Positions 24,358 to 36,383 of a stretch of 64,000 nt of DNA are shown piece after piece; the first letter of the stretch is position 1, and the number at the start of each line of letters is the position of its first letter. A program made the translations under genes and the position numbers. The notes beneath the pieces are model-generated. The model saw only the letters and a program-made list of their open reading frames with translations. It did not search any database and was not told the DNA's origin. The stretch lies in contig NC_052673.1 in the NCBI RefSeq assembly GCF_016802725.1, positions 14,643,037-14,707,036 of the forward strand, in the 5' to 3' direction. This DNA comes from Solenopsis invicta. Taxonomy: Eukaryota; Arthropoda; Insecta; Hymenoptera; Formicidae.

Positions 24358-26264
24358 CTAAAGTCATTAACGACAGTTAATGAAATTGGAAAGAAAAAAA
24401 AATATTTGCGATAAAATTCGAATTTGCATTTCCAAAATCTTTATCTTATCTTTCGAAACTTTTGCATTAAATCTAAGTGAATGAAATGTGTAAAGCATAG
24501 ATAAAAGACTGCACCGTCGATTCTGAAACCAGATCTTGACTTGCGTCTCCGTCAATTTTAAGCCACGTGCCAAATCAGCCCTTTCCGGACCCGACAGGTA
24601 TTTTTGAGCAGCAAATCTTCTTTCCAATTCGTAGACTTGCGCGTGCGAGAATGCTGCCCTACTGCGCTTCTTTCTGTTCTGCAAACTTTGGCTTGAATTT
24701 TGCGATTCGTACGCGTCATCCTCCGCCTCGTCTGCAAGATAGGTGAACGAACTTCTATTTCATAAACAAAATTGCGAGCTGTTGGATAAACTTTAATTAA
24801 CATGGGCGCGCAAAAAGCAAAGTTTTTATTATGAATTTCCAATATTTCGATTTTGTCGAACGCATTCCAATTTATATCTGTAAATCATTATGGTTTATTA
24901 AAAGAACAAAGCTTTTAAGCTTTTGCATATCGACGGACAGTGGCGTCTCATTTTTCGAATAACGCGAGCTTGCCGTTCAAATTCGTTTGCGGATAAATAT
25001 TTAGATTTGTGCGAGAATCTGCAACTATACCGTAAAGCAATCGTTTAGCCCGAAAGTCGGAGTAACCATCAGCGAGCAGCCATAGAGACGGTGAACGATC
25101 GGAGAGAGAAAGAGCGAGAGAGAACCTCATTGCTTTTGATGTCTCGTACAAACATTAACACATGTACTCGCTACTCTGACATGTTTACGCTCCTGTTCCG
25201 CGGTAATTCTCCTCTAAGTTTAACCAGTGGCACTAGAGTACAATCGTATTGCAGATCAGACTAGCTTCTTCTACTTGGCAACGCGCTTGATCCGCTACTT
25301 TGCTATATCGTACCCCCTTATTAGGAACAAAAATAATGTTCAATTTTTTTATTGAAACAATAAGAATGAATTGTATCGCTAAGCGAATAATAGTTTGCGC
25401 TTCAGTTTTTAAGTATACTTGCAGATTCTTTTGATCCACGTTGACATGAAGATCTCTCACGTATTCAAAACTAAAAATAGCGAAATAAAAGACGCAAATG
25501 AAAGACTGGTCCTAAAAACACAAGTTCCTTCGCCCATTTTGCGGTCCATGAAATTCGAATCGAATTGTATGCCAAACGAGTCTAATTGTAAATTATTACT
25601 ACCATCTGTATAAACATTTATCATTTACTTGAAAAAGTTAAACTTCGACGCGCAGGAGTATGACATACACCTCACCAAGATTTAAACCTATAACTTTTTA
25701 TTTTTTGTTTTTATGTCTCAAAGGATTAAAGAGTTTATTCTTCTTTTTTATTATTTTTATTTTTACGGGCGCAAGAGTCGATGTTATGACAGTGCAATTA
25801 CTGTCGTACTAAATTAGTCTTATGGTGAAGTATAGCATGAGTGCATGGAGTATCAGATCTCCATTTAGTTCGTCATATTCATTTTTTTTACCTGGTTCGC
25901 GGAAGATTAAATATTTAGTAAATAATAAATATTTATGCAGATGATATTATGATAATTTACAATTTTCTTGTACATGAAATAAACATATCAAAATCACTGC
26001 TCGCATTATAACGTTATTTTCAGCATCTTTCTTCACTATACACGAAAGAGATATTTTTTTATACAGAATTTCAAGATAAATATCTTTTAAAAACAAATAA
26101 AAAGTTCGAGGATCTTATAAATGTGAATTCAAATAAGGCAAGACGAACTTAAGAGCTGGGTGTTGTGCGTCAAAAACAAAATCTCTGAACTTTGTTTTGT
26201 GACATACGCATTTTTATTGTCTAAGATAACGTTTTCGGAATTCACAGATTATGTTCCGAAAACG

Positions 26265-26301
<37 letters not shown>

Positions 26302-29300
26302 CCTCCCTCCTTCCACGTTCCTCGAGACTAAGGCGCTTTCCGATATGATTCGATCGGTACGTTTTTCTAAGCTGATGTCAATCTCTTATTGATTTGTACT
26401 GATGAAGATTAAAGAAACGTTTACTCTATTTATTTTGGTATTTGTTTTTGTTTTTGGCGCACAACGCCTAGCACGGCTCTTAAAGTCGTCTTGCCTTATT
26501 TGAAATATCTTTTATTTTAAATATGTTTCTATTTACATCCGTTTTCGAGAAATTCAGCAACATTTTTTTAAGATAGTTTTATCCGTTTAAAAAATTACGC
26601 AACCCAGGGGTGGAGGAATCGAATTTTTAGTACGATGATCAGAAAAGTTATTTTAATTTCAGTTAAAAGTCCCTGTCATAAAAAAATTTTTACCTTTGTT
26701 TTTGTGGCTGTTGTATTTAGACAGTATTGGGAATTTGACTATTTTGTCATTCGATCCTTTTGTATCTTCAAAATATATCTGTGTTCAATTTTTCTGAGAT
26801 TAATGTCCTATCATATAATGTTTGGCATACAATTCGATTCGAATTTTGAGTCACAAAATGAGCAAAATCTTTTTCGCTCTTATTCTTTTTTTTTTAAATC
26901 TAATTTGCTAAAATTTTTTCCGAGCATTTTTTCCGCGAGGACATTGTAATATTGATATTGAAAACATGAATTTTATCTGGTCAACAAAGAACCAATATTT
27001 CATCTAAAAAATATTTTTTTTAGAAATAATAATTTATTTAATCATAATAATTTGTCAATAAAATGTTTCAAAGAAGATAAGATAAATGCTTCTACGTATT
27101 TTTAATTAATGTAGAAAAAAAATTTGCCAATTTTTTTCTAGTCTACGCCAGAGTATATTTGCGAATAAATCGCGAAGTTTTCCAATAGTATCATAATTAT
27201 TTCGCGCTCGAAACGCTCATCCTACGTCAATGTTTATCGTCGGTGGTCAGCAGGAGACGTGAAGCATTTAGAGAGATCTATATTTGATCACTTTCGACGT
27301 CGACTAGATGCCATCTCGTCCGGCTAATGCGTCCATCCTTCGGTGCTCGTCAAACATCCTATGGATGTTTATATCGAGTCTATATCGAGAGTTCAGTTCC
27401 AGGCGAGCAAGTGGCGTCGACTGACTCTGATTACATCGATGATCCTTCGAGACCACTAAAACGCTTTTCGGCTCCTAACGTTGCGTCCGAGAAGGACGCG
27501 AAAATCGAAAAGAATTTTCTCAGTTATTACCTTAATAAGTGGTTAAGAACAATTTGTCGCGACAACGACGATTCTTTCGACTATCCATTATCATATTAAA
27601 TGACTGGAGAGATTTCCCCTCGAAAGTGGACTCGTAATTTTCTGAGTGCACCTTGAATCGGTGCCAGCTCGTGTCTACCTCTTCACCCTCGAGCGGCTTG
27701 CAAACAATATGCTATCGTGCGGTTTCAGGTGACGATTCTTCACTTAAGAGTAGACTATCCTTCGTAATGTTAATTATTTTATATTTAATGTTATATTTTC
27801 ACGCGACCTTTATAAAATTTTACATGGCATATTTCCTATAAATTGCTTTTGCAAACCTTCTTTCTGAAATTGTTACTCGCGTTTTCCGTTGTTTTGGAGC
27901 AAAATTATTATAAAAAATGTATCCGATTTTCTCCGGAATTTAATACAATTTACTAAATCCGGAGTGAAAAAATAAATGGGTGGGTTAATGACAGTTTATA
28001 TTTTATTTTAAATACACGGGAGAAAAAAAAGATTCTTTATCTTTTCTAATTGTAAAGGAATACAAAATAGAAATCCTGAGTACATCATCATGAATGCTGT
28101 TAATCATGATTGATTTCACAAAGCAGTTAGTGCGAGGGAGAGTATCTGTTTACCCTCATACTAAGATAACACTATTCGGCCACGTAATTCTATACCTTCG
28201 TGTCAGTAACAAGGGCGAGTATTACGAAAAAATGGACGCGGCACAAAGGGATGCAAAAGTAAACTATCGCTATCCCGCGCACATAGCGCAACGTGTGCAT
28301 ATGGCGCAAAACAACTCAATCAAACATAAAATATTGCCATTTTATTGTACAACGTAAAACAGCAATATTTTATATTTGCGTGCAACGCATAGCGCAACGC
28401 GCCTAGTACTAGCGGATGCAAACTATTAACTAAGAATTATTGCTATCCTATATGGAACACCTAGCGCTACATCTGTCGCGAATAAATCAATCACGAACGT
28501 TTACTCGGAAATGGTTAGCGATCGTAACCTTGATCTAAAACGGTTTGATCTGTACGGTGGTGATCCGCGAATCCTTGCGTGCTCGACGCACAGAGGAACA
28601 GAGTGTGGCCAGAGATCGAACAAGTGCAAGAAGTAGCCGGTACTTGTGACGTCTGCCGAGTCAAGTGCCACTTATGCTACTAAAATTACATTCAATTACG
28701 TTATCTGAGCTCGGGTTAACTTTAAAAACCCTTGAAAAGAGCTCGCCTGTTACGCGCGTATCTGCTCAAATGACCTCTTAAGCCCGCATCCTCGTGCCCG
28801 ATACCAAGATTCTTCTCGGCAGATCACCATCTTTCAGGTTCTCGAAGATATTGTTCCCAACGTATTATGTAGCAGTTTTATTTCTTTTCCGAAAAAAATT
28901 AATTTTGTTTCCCCGGAGGACGTCACGTGATTAAAAATAAATTAAAAAGAAAAACCAAAGTTCGTGGCTCCTGTGAATAACAATTCAAATAAGGCAAGAC
29001 GAGCTTAAGAGCCGTGCTGGGTATTGTGCGCCAAAAACGAAAATATCATCAGTACTGACGAAGACTGATGATTAAAAGTCGAAACGTTTACTCTATTTAT
29101 TTTGATATTTGTTTTTGTTTTTGGCGCACAACACCCAGCACGGCTCTTAAGCTCGTCTTGCTTTATTTGAATTGTTAAAAGTAAATTGTTACAACGCTGT
29201 ATCTTTTAAAGATTCCTTTTTCTGCTTCGTGAAATCTGCTTACATGCGTGTGAAGCTATCTATTAATTGCTATTTGTGTAGATTATTTAATTTAGTACTA

Positions 29301-29939
29301 CAGAATTTATTGGAAAATATTGGAATTATGGAAAATTTAAATAGCACGTAGTGCTATTTTGACATTTTACACTCTTTGACATTTCATAGATTTATAGGAT
29401 GAAAAAAATTCGCAGTACGATACGTTTCTTGCCAAATTGATAATTTATACATGCAAATGGCATCACGTACCTAGATATTTATTTTTACTCATATCCAAGG
29501 CTTCATCTTGCTGCCTGTGAGAAGTCTCTATCGGCTCTTTAACAGGCTGATACGCCGTCAGATTTCCCAGAGTCTCGAAGTGATTCTTGAAGGTTCCCTG
29601 GGTTAAGTGCGGGATGCCTCCGAAATTTGATAAATTCGCTTGCGCCAGGTTCCTCCTCAGGATATCCAGCTCGTGCGCCATGCTCAACTCCGGGGTAGGC
29701 AATCTCGGATAATGAATCACCTGATCATGGTCGTAGCTCCCGTCAAGTTGTTCGTTCTCCACGCGCTCGTACTCGCGATTATGTCTTCTCATCGGCGTGG
29801 AGACAGCGACCTGGATTTTCTCCAAGTCACATCTCCTCGAATCCGCGCAAGAGTTTCTCCGGCTCAAGATGTCAGCGATACTGAAAGGAGTCGGTTGAAA
29901 GGGTTTCGGCGAGGCTTCGCTGCGCTTGTCGTCCTCCAT
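24033..29939 (-). CDS. bap: Bagpipe, NK3-class homeodomain transcription factor (3 exons, complete)
   Basis: Nuclear regulator of visceral mesoderm (role known from Drosophila, where it is a direct Tinman target). On the minus strand the coding sequence joins 29939-29471, 24731-24515 and 24357-24033: 1011 bp, 336 residues. All introns have GT/AG ends; phases are 1 and 2. Residues 17-26, TPFSIADILS, are the TN/eh1 motif. The homeodomain is residues 177-236, from KKRSRAAF to YKTKRRQ, with helix 3 WFQNRRYKTKR. An acidic stretch (DEAEDD) precedes it. Start choice: the ATG at 29939 is the first in frame; a GTG at 29957 is open but upstream of it is TAA. Convergent with tinman, same strand as ladybird, as expected in the NK cluster. 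Confidence 0.95.
24515..24731 (-). other. bap: bagpipe coding exon 2 (most of the homeodomain)
   Basis: The acceptor CTTGCAG is at 24738-24732. The exon encodes residues 158-228 and stops after two bases of Arg229 (homeodomain Arg53): CAG AAT CGA CG|GTGCAG. The donor GTGCAG is weaker than usual, but the join restores NRRYKTKR exactly. Confidence 0.93.
26126..26506. mobile_element. Foldback element copy A (bagpipe intron 1)
   Basis: The ends are inverted copies of AATTCAAATAAGGCAAGACG followed by CTTAAGAGC and TTGTGCG. Compared with copy B it has about 200 extra bases inside, which include a perfect 11 bp hairpin (26230-26264) and a (CT)n tract. The left terminal repeat has a small deletion. 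Confidence 0.7.
26268..26310. repeat. (CT)n followed by (CCCT)n
   Basis: A pyrimidine tract inside the extra segment of foldback copy A. Confidence 0.85.
28249..28455. repeat. Short-range repeats (GGATGCAAA, CATAGCGCAACG, GCTATCC)
   Basis: GGATGCAAA recurs at 28249 and 28414, CATAGCGCAACG at about 28282 and 28388, and GCTATCC twice, while ATAAAATATTGC occurs with an inverted partner between them. The arrangement suggests a decayed local duplication. Confidence 0.35.
28651..28667 (+). promoter_or_regulatory. Smad-type GTCTG plus Tinman-type TCAAGTG in bagpipe intron 1
   Basis: GTCTG at 28651-28655 and TCAAGTG at 28661-28667 lie 5 bp apart. A second CAAGTG core is at 28621. In Drosophila bagpipe is activated by Tinman with Smads. 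Short motifs like these also occur by chance. Confidence 0.2.
28981..29174. mobile_element. Foldback element copy B (bagpipe intron 1)
   Basis: A 194 bp element with terminal inverted repeats of about 57 bp and very few mismatches, starting CAATTCAAATAAGGCAAGAC. The centre has CTGACGA, a GACT/AGTC stem and CGAAAC, which resembles part of a hammerhead ribozyme core. No coding capacity. Confidence 0.75.
29471..29939 (-). other. bap: bagpipe coding exon 1 (TN motif)
   Basis: It encodes residues 1-156 plus one base of codon 157. The donor reads CTAG|GTACGT on the minus strand (exon ends at 29471). The exon has many charged residues and no domain beyond the TN motif. A 169-codon open frame on the opposite strand here is a shadow. 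Confidence 0.93.
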
Positions 29940-30240
29940 CACTTTGTACTTCACCACTGCGTTCTCTACCTCGTGACAATCACAATGAGAGCTGTCTTTT
30001 TGAAACCGTTCTTTTTATGCACTCGATATCTCCTTTCTCTTCAGACTTTTTTCTCTTTTTCTTCGATCTTCTTCCTCATAATTGTAACTATCGTCGATTG
30101 TTCACACACGAGAAAGCGTCACATGTCACGCCGAATTCTCACCGTGTAAGTTCACTATCTTGTCTTTCCTTCACAATAAACTTGGCTCTCTCTCACTCGT
30201 ATAAATTTGTCAACAAAAATCGAAAGATTTTACGTCGAAT

Positions 30241-31130
30241 TTCTTCACGTCATTCCCGTTTCTCCGTCGACACGTTGGAACGAAAGATCGGTCGACGAAT
30301 GCTAGGCGCCTTCCGTGTTCACATAATCCCTGGCGGCCCTCAAACAGCCAGAGGATCGTCAGTAGGCCGACTGGCGTTATTAATTGTTATTCCCGAGTGC
30401 TCGGCCCTTCCGATTCGAGTGTGCTTCGGTCAAGTGTGCTTGTCGCCCGCGGAGACTTATTTTTCGAATTACCACACTCAACTTGCAGCTCTCCCTTCCT
30501 CCCTCGAAAAGAGCCTCCCTCTTTTACTCGACCAACCCCCACCTAAGAGACGCTTCGCCCTCTTCTCGCCCTTCTCTTCGTCTCTCTCGCTCTCGCTCTC
30601 TTCTTGTTTCTCTGTTTATTTCGCAAAGATCTCTACTTCCACGCAGATAATCTCACTCGTGGCCGTTTTGTCTGTTCATCGAGAAATGAAATTCAATGCC
30701 TATTCCGACGACGCTCTCATCAGCTATCGATCGCTCTCTCACTGCGTGTCATAGAAATGATCTTTCTCTCCTCTCCTTAACGAGCTCGCTGATGCTCCTC
30801 GTCACCCACCCTCTCGGTCCCCAGCTCTCCTACGCGAGCTTGCACGCGCGAATACCGCGCGTTCTGAGGTAGGTGGAGCTTTGGATGTTCTACGTGCGAT
30901 CGGACGCAACGCTTCCGTCACGACGCAAGCCTCGCCCTACGGCCAATCCACAGCTTTTCCCGCGACGTCGCTTTTCCGTGGTGGCCAATCCAGGCGGAGG
31001 CACGAGTCGGGAAAAGATTCTGCCACGGAGTGGGATCACGGGAGATTTTTAGATCATTGTGATCGTCGCGACTCCGCCGGAAACGTACGGACACTTTAGA
31101 GATTTTCTCGTTTTGTCATCCGTGTCAGCG
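30241..31130 (-). promoter_or_regulatory. GC-rich bagpipe 5' flank, candidate promoter region
   Basis: This is a GC/CpG-rich block directly upstream of the bagpipe ATG, which sharply contrasts with the AT-rich DNA after 31200. It includes a TCAAGTG at 30430-30436, a Tinman-type site about 490 bp upstream of the ATG. A TATATAA on the minus strand near 31183-31190 is a possible but unproven TATA box. A promoter role is inferred from position and composition only. Confidence 0.35.
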
Positions 31131-32154
31131 AAGATGATAAAAGGCTGCTTAAGTTCTTGCGACGGAGCAATCACTCATGGTCGTTATATATGACGACAGT
31201 TTCATTGTTGATGTATGCTTTGCGATTACTTGTACTAGCATGTGATCAAAGTGTACGTTAGCACATTAGGGAAGTAGTTAACAGATTCAATCGGATTGAT
31301 CTATTATCCTCTTTTACGGAATTTGATAGTCGCTTTATATATAGTTTATATATTAATATTTTAACATTCTGTTTTTATTCATTTTTCTCTCTTAACTTTT
31401 ATATTAATCGTTTCCATTTAATTATCATTGTTTACGTAATAATTATTTCAAGAAAAAGTTATTTTTTTTAAATCAAATTTAAAGTTTTTTTTTCACAGAA
31501 TAAAGTTTATTTTAAATAATCTATAATTTATATTCAAGAATTTAGAATAAAATTTACAACTTTATATGTCACGTAATATAAAAGACATTTAAAGGGAATT
31601 AGAAAAAAGTATATAAAATATAAAGTATACACGTATATGTGTATATCAAAAATGTATGCCATATAAAATTATAAAAAAATTCTCTCATAAAATAACGTGA
31701 ATTAAGTACATGTAAAATGAGTTTAACATTTTTTTAATGAAGAACGAAACAATGTAATTTTTTTTTTTTATAAAACATTTCCATATCAAAGTATAATAGA
31801 AATTGTTTCGAAAAAGCATGTCGCTATCAATCAATAAAAAATGATCAAAGTTAGTAGAATCACAGGCGATAATTTCAAAAAGTTACTCTGTTCTCTTTGT
31901 ACAAACGGAATGGTAGATGTCTACGTACTTCTCGTCTCGATACGATACGAGAGAAACTGCGCGGTGCATATATAGGGTGTGCTTTACATAACAATCGCCG
32001 CTAAAGACTCGCAGCATTGTCCGCCACGTGCTGGCACCCGAGTTCCTATGGCGGTTTAATTAAGTGTGAACCACAGGAACGTGGATTACGCCTGAGTTGA
32101 TCCGATGATGACCTCGCGCGCTTGAGATATCGATGAGAAAATACTTTCGCTCTC

Positions 32155-32158
<4 letters not shown>

Positions 32159-32201
<43 letters not shown>
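32159..32201. repeat. (TC)n microsatellite
   Basis: About 21 TC units without interruption. Confidence 0.9.
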
Positions 32202-32204
<3 letters not shown>

Positions 32205-33788
32205 GTTGCGTGGTGCATCATTCACATTCTTGTTGGAAAAATGCATATATGTTGATAACAAATTCTCTTGATATAAAAATAATTAAAATATTAATACGAA
32301 TGATAACATGTCCTTACAAAAAAGTTATTGTATTGACAGACTTATTTCAGCTACACAAATTGAAAATTTTTTTTGTCAAAGAGATGATTATTTTTTTAAT
32401 GAAATGAAATAAAAACTTTTTGGGTAAAATTAATATCAACAACTAAAAGCATATTTTAATACTATAATGCGATGATTAAAGTGGTATAAGAACATCTGTT
32501 CTATGCTTTTCTTTCAAATGAAAAGAAAAATATTTAGGATTTTTCCGAGATGCCTATTTTATGTAATCATTTTTATATAAAATGATTTGACAGTTTTTTT
32601 TTATTCAATTATGATATAAATAAATAAATAAATTTATTTTCTCCTGCTTAAGTAAGAAAAACCTATAAACAAGCAGATTGCGGGTGGCACATGAATTGTG
32701 ATAATTACCTGCAATCAAAAAAACTTTTTTTTAAGGGACAAATCGTGTATCAAGTATTACCATTCTGCGTTAAGTATCTGGACCGGAAATTGGAAAAACG
32801 CCATCCGCCATTTGCTCGTTACGTAGACGATCTCAGGCCAATCTTAAGTCTACATACCAAGACCTCTTTTTCTCGATCCGATCTAATCAATAATAAATTA
32901 TAGGGGGCTGGTGGTACATCTCTCCCCTAAAGCTGAAGCTCTGACCCTCCCGCTCAATTGGTCGCAATTCTTAAAGACCTTAATTGGCGCGGAAAATTAT
33001 ACCTTATTTCAGTTACCCCCGAACAAGACCGGCGTCCGCCCTTCGCCGTCATCCTTTACTCGCTATACTTTGTTGCCTCTCGTCTTCTCCTCCTTCGCTC
33101 GATTTCTGCCACTCGGATATTTCTTTTTCCGCCATGAGCAATCGTTCGAAATATCGAGATTGCACGATGACGAGCGTCTAGAGAGAGAGAGAGAGCGGGT
33201 AGAATTTTTATCGAGAGACACACATCGCGAGATAGGTCGACCAATTACGAGACGAAGTGTCGGTCGTTTATGAAATGAAATCTCTGTCAGCGAACATCTC
33301 GCCAGCATCCGTCTGCTAAAACTCCGGCAGTCGTCATTCATACGACAAGTCAGTCGCGTTGCGCAAAAAGTCGCCGGCCTCGTCTCGAACGAAGCCGCGC
33401 GGTTACCCCTTTTAACAAGCTCGTCGTCGCCTGTCGTGCGAAGAGAGCGACTGGAGATGTCCCATAAAATCGAATAGTTCCGTACGAGGGCTCCTTCCGA
33501 GCCCGATTTAACCGGCAGTCAATAAAGACTGCGAACTAACGGCGGAGCTCGTTCAACGACCGTATCGGAACGAAAGCGAAACGTTAACGTAAACTGAAAA
33601 ACAATCGTCGGCCACGGCGGCTGTCACTCCAACGAGGAGTTGGCATCCGCGTGGCAGAGTCATCTGTTCCCTACGCGGTCGCGAACGTTTATTTTTCCAG
33701 AATGGTCGCTAAAACACCCTCGTTTCGTTCGGTCCTCCAAGTAATTTTAACTATTAATAGCGGTCCACCTATATGAGTTATTGGGGCA

Positions 33789-33813
33789 TTTTTTTTTTTT
33801 TTTTTTTTTTTTT
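33789..33813. repeat. T25 homopolymer
   Basis: A run of 25 T, prone to length error in assembly. Confidence 0.9.
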
Positions 33814-35644
33814 ACGGAGAAGAACGCTGCGGCGAATCGATGAGTAGTACTTATTAATGCTCATTATAAGTAGTCTAAATTTATCGCACAGAATCAGAGT
33901 CTGTTCATTTATTTTTATATAAAATGGTTGAGTAATACCCATTGAAACAATCACACAAACTTGTTTATAGTTGAAGAAATTATTTAACCATACTTCCATA
34001 AATTGCACAATACGTGACTCTTTCCATAATGCAACGTACAGCGGTTATAATTTAAAAAAATTTTTTAAATATGTAATTTGTTATTTAAAATTTCATCACT
34101 TTTACAATTTTTTTATTTTATGAAATTTTGTAAATAAATTTTTTTAATAAAATTTGACGATATAGGAAAATGATAAAAATTAATAAAAGCATATAAAACA
34201 AGTAGACAAATCTTAATAATTAAATGTTTTTAATTTAAAATTTATAATTGTACAATACTCTAGGATCATATAGGTTTATTGACTTCAGTAAACATATGTA
34301 TATTTTAATGATATGACAGAAATAATAAAAAAAAATCGAAAAAAGTAAAGAAAAATCAACGAAAAGAGACTAATCATCCGGGATATGAGACTTGCGATGC
34401 TCCTGCATCGCAGAGAGAAAGGGAAGGAGAAAGGAGAGAGGAAGCGCGTGAATGAGCGGGAGTGGCGGCGGCAGCATACACTAAGCACTAATATTACGTC
34501 TCTGGACTGACAGACGCGCGGACTTTAAAACCCAAGACTAACAAACAGTTAGCAGTCATCCGGTCTTCTTGCTTTTATATTCTTATGCGCACGTTCACGC
34601 GCGCGGCCGCCCATATCGCGCGCCGACGCTCGCGCGAGTAGAGCCTCTCCTCCACCAGCACGCTGGTTACTTTCGCGTCGTCAAACAGCGATCGAAATTT
34701 CCTGCTCGTCTTCGCCGAAGGCAGAGACGAGGTTTCCTGTTGACGGTGAATTCGAGGAGAAGTCGAGCCCTCGTCAAAGCTAAGAGCGATTTTCGTCGCC
34801 GCAGGAATGGCCATTCTTAGATATCGTTCGCAGAAAGGATTGCTTTTATCGCGATGCCGTGGTATCCGAGATCATTGCACGCAGATTGGCCCTCACGTAT
34901 ATTTATGTGTACGTTTCGTCAATCGTTATCCATTTTTATATAAATAATATATAATATATATATTTTGCACATTTCAATAAATAATACATTACTGGTCCAA
35001 AGTTTCAGCATACTTGAGATTTTCTCGCATTTTGTGAAAATGATTAAATTAAGTATTTTAATGAAAAAAGAAAAAAATATATTATAAAGAAGGAGGATAG
35101 AGCTTTTTTGAATCTGTTTTACTTTCTTTTTTACAATTTTGTTTTCCTTAAATAAAATTAGCATTTTTTTAAATATTTTTTTTAATTTAAAATATTGTAG
35201 CTTGATAAAACATCATCGGACAAAAGTTAACAAAAAATTAATTTAAAGTGAATTGTTTAAGCTTCAAAATGTTTCTTTTTTTGGTTTTACAAAAATTAAT
35301 GTGATAATTTCTCGCAATATCAAAGATGATTACTTGTGTAAAAGATTTTATTTATTTCTTATAAAATATTTTTGAACTTTGTAACTAAAGAGGAAAATGG
35401 AAAATAGAAAAAGAGTAAAGAATTATTTTAATCTTTTGTTGTACAGTCTTCTGCAAAGGACACCTTTCTCGCTGTAGTTTTTTGTGTTTTTATATATTTA
35501 GTAATTGATTTACAGTATATGGTTATGTTAACATAAATATGTAATTATTTTGCATTAATTATAAATTAGGAACAAAGTATCAGTCAAAATTTTTATACTT
35601 TTTTTACAAAAATTTATGCTGAAATGAAAATGAAAATAAATATT

Positions 35645-35726
35645 CGAGGGTTATTCGGAAAGTAAGGTCCGATTTCTACATAGTTTTCATATTTGTTTTT
35701 GGATCTTACTTTCGGAATAACTCTCG
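35645..35726. mobile_element. 82 bp mariner-like mini-element
   Basis: Terminal inverted repeats start CGAGGGTTATTCGGAAAGTA (left) and, read inward from the right, CGAGAGTTATTCCGAAAGTA. TA follows the right end directly and TA lies two bases from the left end. It is a deletion derivative with no transposase. Confidence 0.65.
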
Positions 35727-36242
35727 TATTTTTAAAATCTCTATATTAATTCTTTCGAGGTTGCTGATTTTAAATCTGCATTTATGATTGACAAAATTGA
35801 AAAATGGCGGCTAAAAATGACTCTATCAAAACATATTGAATTTAATTAATAAATGACAAGACATATGTGTTAAATTAAAATTAATTTTGATTTTAAATTT
35901 GTAATCAACGATCTCAAAAACCTTCTATACTAAAATTCAGCAAAATACGTCCAATAAAAAAAAGTCGTGCAACAATAGGTTAATGTGTTCAATTTATATA
36001 ATTTTTTTTCGAAAATTTTTAAGTGTAGAAAAAACTTTTTACATTTGATTTTTTGTTCATGAAATGCAAAAAAAAATCTCAAGTATAGTTGTCTGAAACT
36101 TTTGAGTGATAGTGTTAATTAATTCTTTGTTACAAATACACTTGCATTTCGCTAAAATTGGAGAAAAAAATTTCTTTGATGTAATTGTTTATAACAAAAA
36201 CAGTCTTATTAATGGTTGGGAAAAATCATTTGGGAACTTATT

Positions 36243-36383
36243 GGTCCGTATTCAAAACACGTTTATACGATGTTAGCACTTTGTTTATGTCAGTCCATTC
36301 TTGTTTTTCGTACAATGAACAATAAAGATAGGATGACGTAACGGCGCGCTATCATCGTTATAAGCACGATCTGAATACGGGCC
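36243..36383. mobile_element. 141 bp MITE with GGYCCGTATTCA ends
   Basis: The left end GGTCCGTATTCA and the inverted right end GGCCCGTATTCA continue as imperfect inverted repeats for about 38 bp, including TTATA, CGATG and TAGC. A TTATT/TTTATT pair at the flanks may be a target duplication. No coding capacity. Confidence 0.6.

Larger units (their letters stand above)
24732..29470 (-). other. bap: bagpipe intron 1 (4.7 kb)
   Basis: It starts GTACGT and ends CTTGCAG on the minus strand. It contains two copies of one foldback element (26126-26506 and 28981-29174), a (CT)n tract, and a TCAAGTG site at 28661 with a Smad-type GTCTG at 28651. Short open frames here look random. A 27.2-27.6 kb stretch is less AT-rich than its surroundings. 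Confidence 0.88.

Noticed and set aside
26399..26418. Second hammerhead core in foldback copy A (CTGATGA ... GAAAC)
   Set aside because: Only eight bases separate the two core parts and they cannot form stem II; it is the deleted version of the copy B segment.
29939..29957. GTG start for bagpipe six codons upstream of the ATG
   Set aside because: Nuclear eukaryotic start is better explained by the ATG at 29939; the GTG frame is just open sequence after a TAA.
29640..30149. 169-codon plus-strand frame
   Set aside because: Mirror of bagpipe coding exon 1, which has a TN motif and correct splice phases on the minus strand.
30017..30754. 245-codon plus-strand frame upstream of bagpipe
   Set aside because: Ser/Arg/Leu-rich low-complexity frame in GC-rich DNA of the bagpipe 5' flank; overlaps another frame; no motif; likely the bap promoter or 5' UTR on the other strand.
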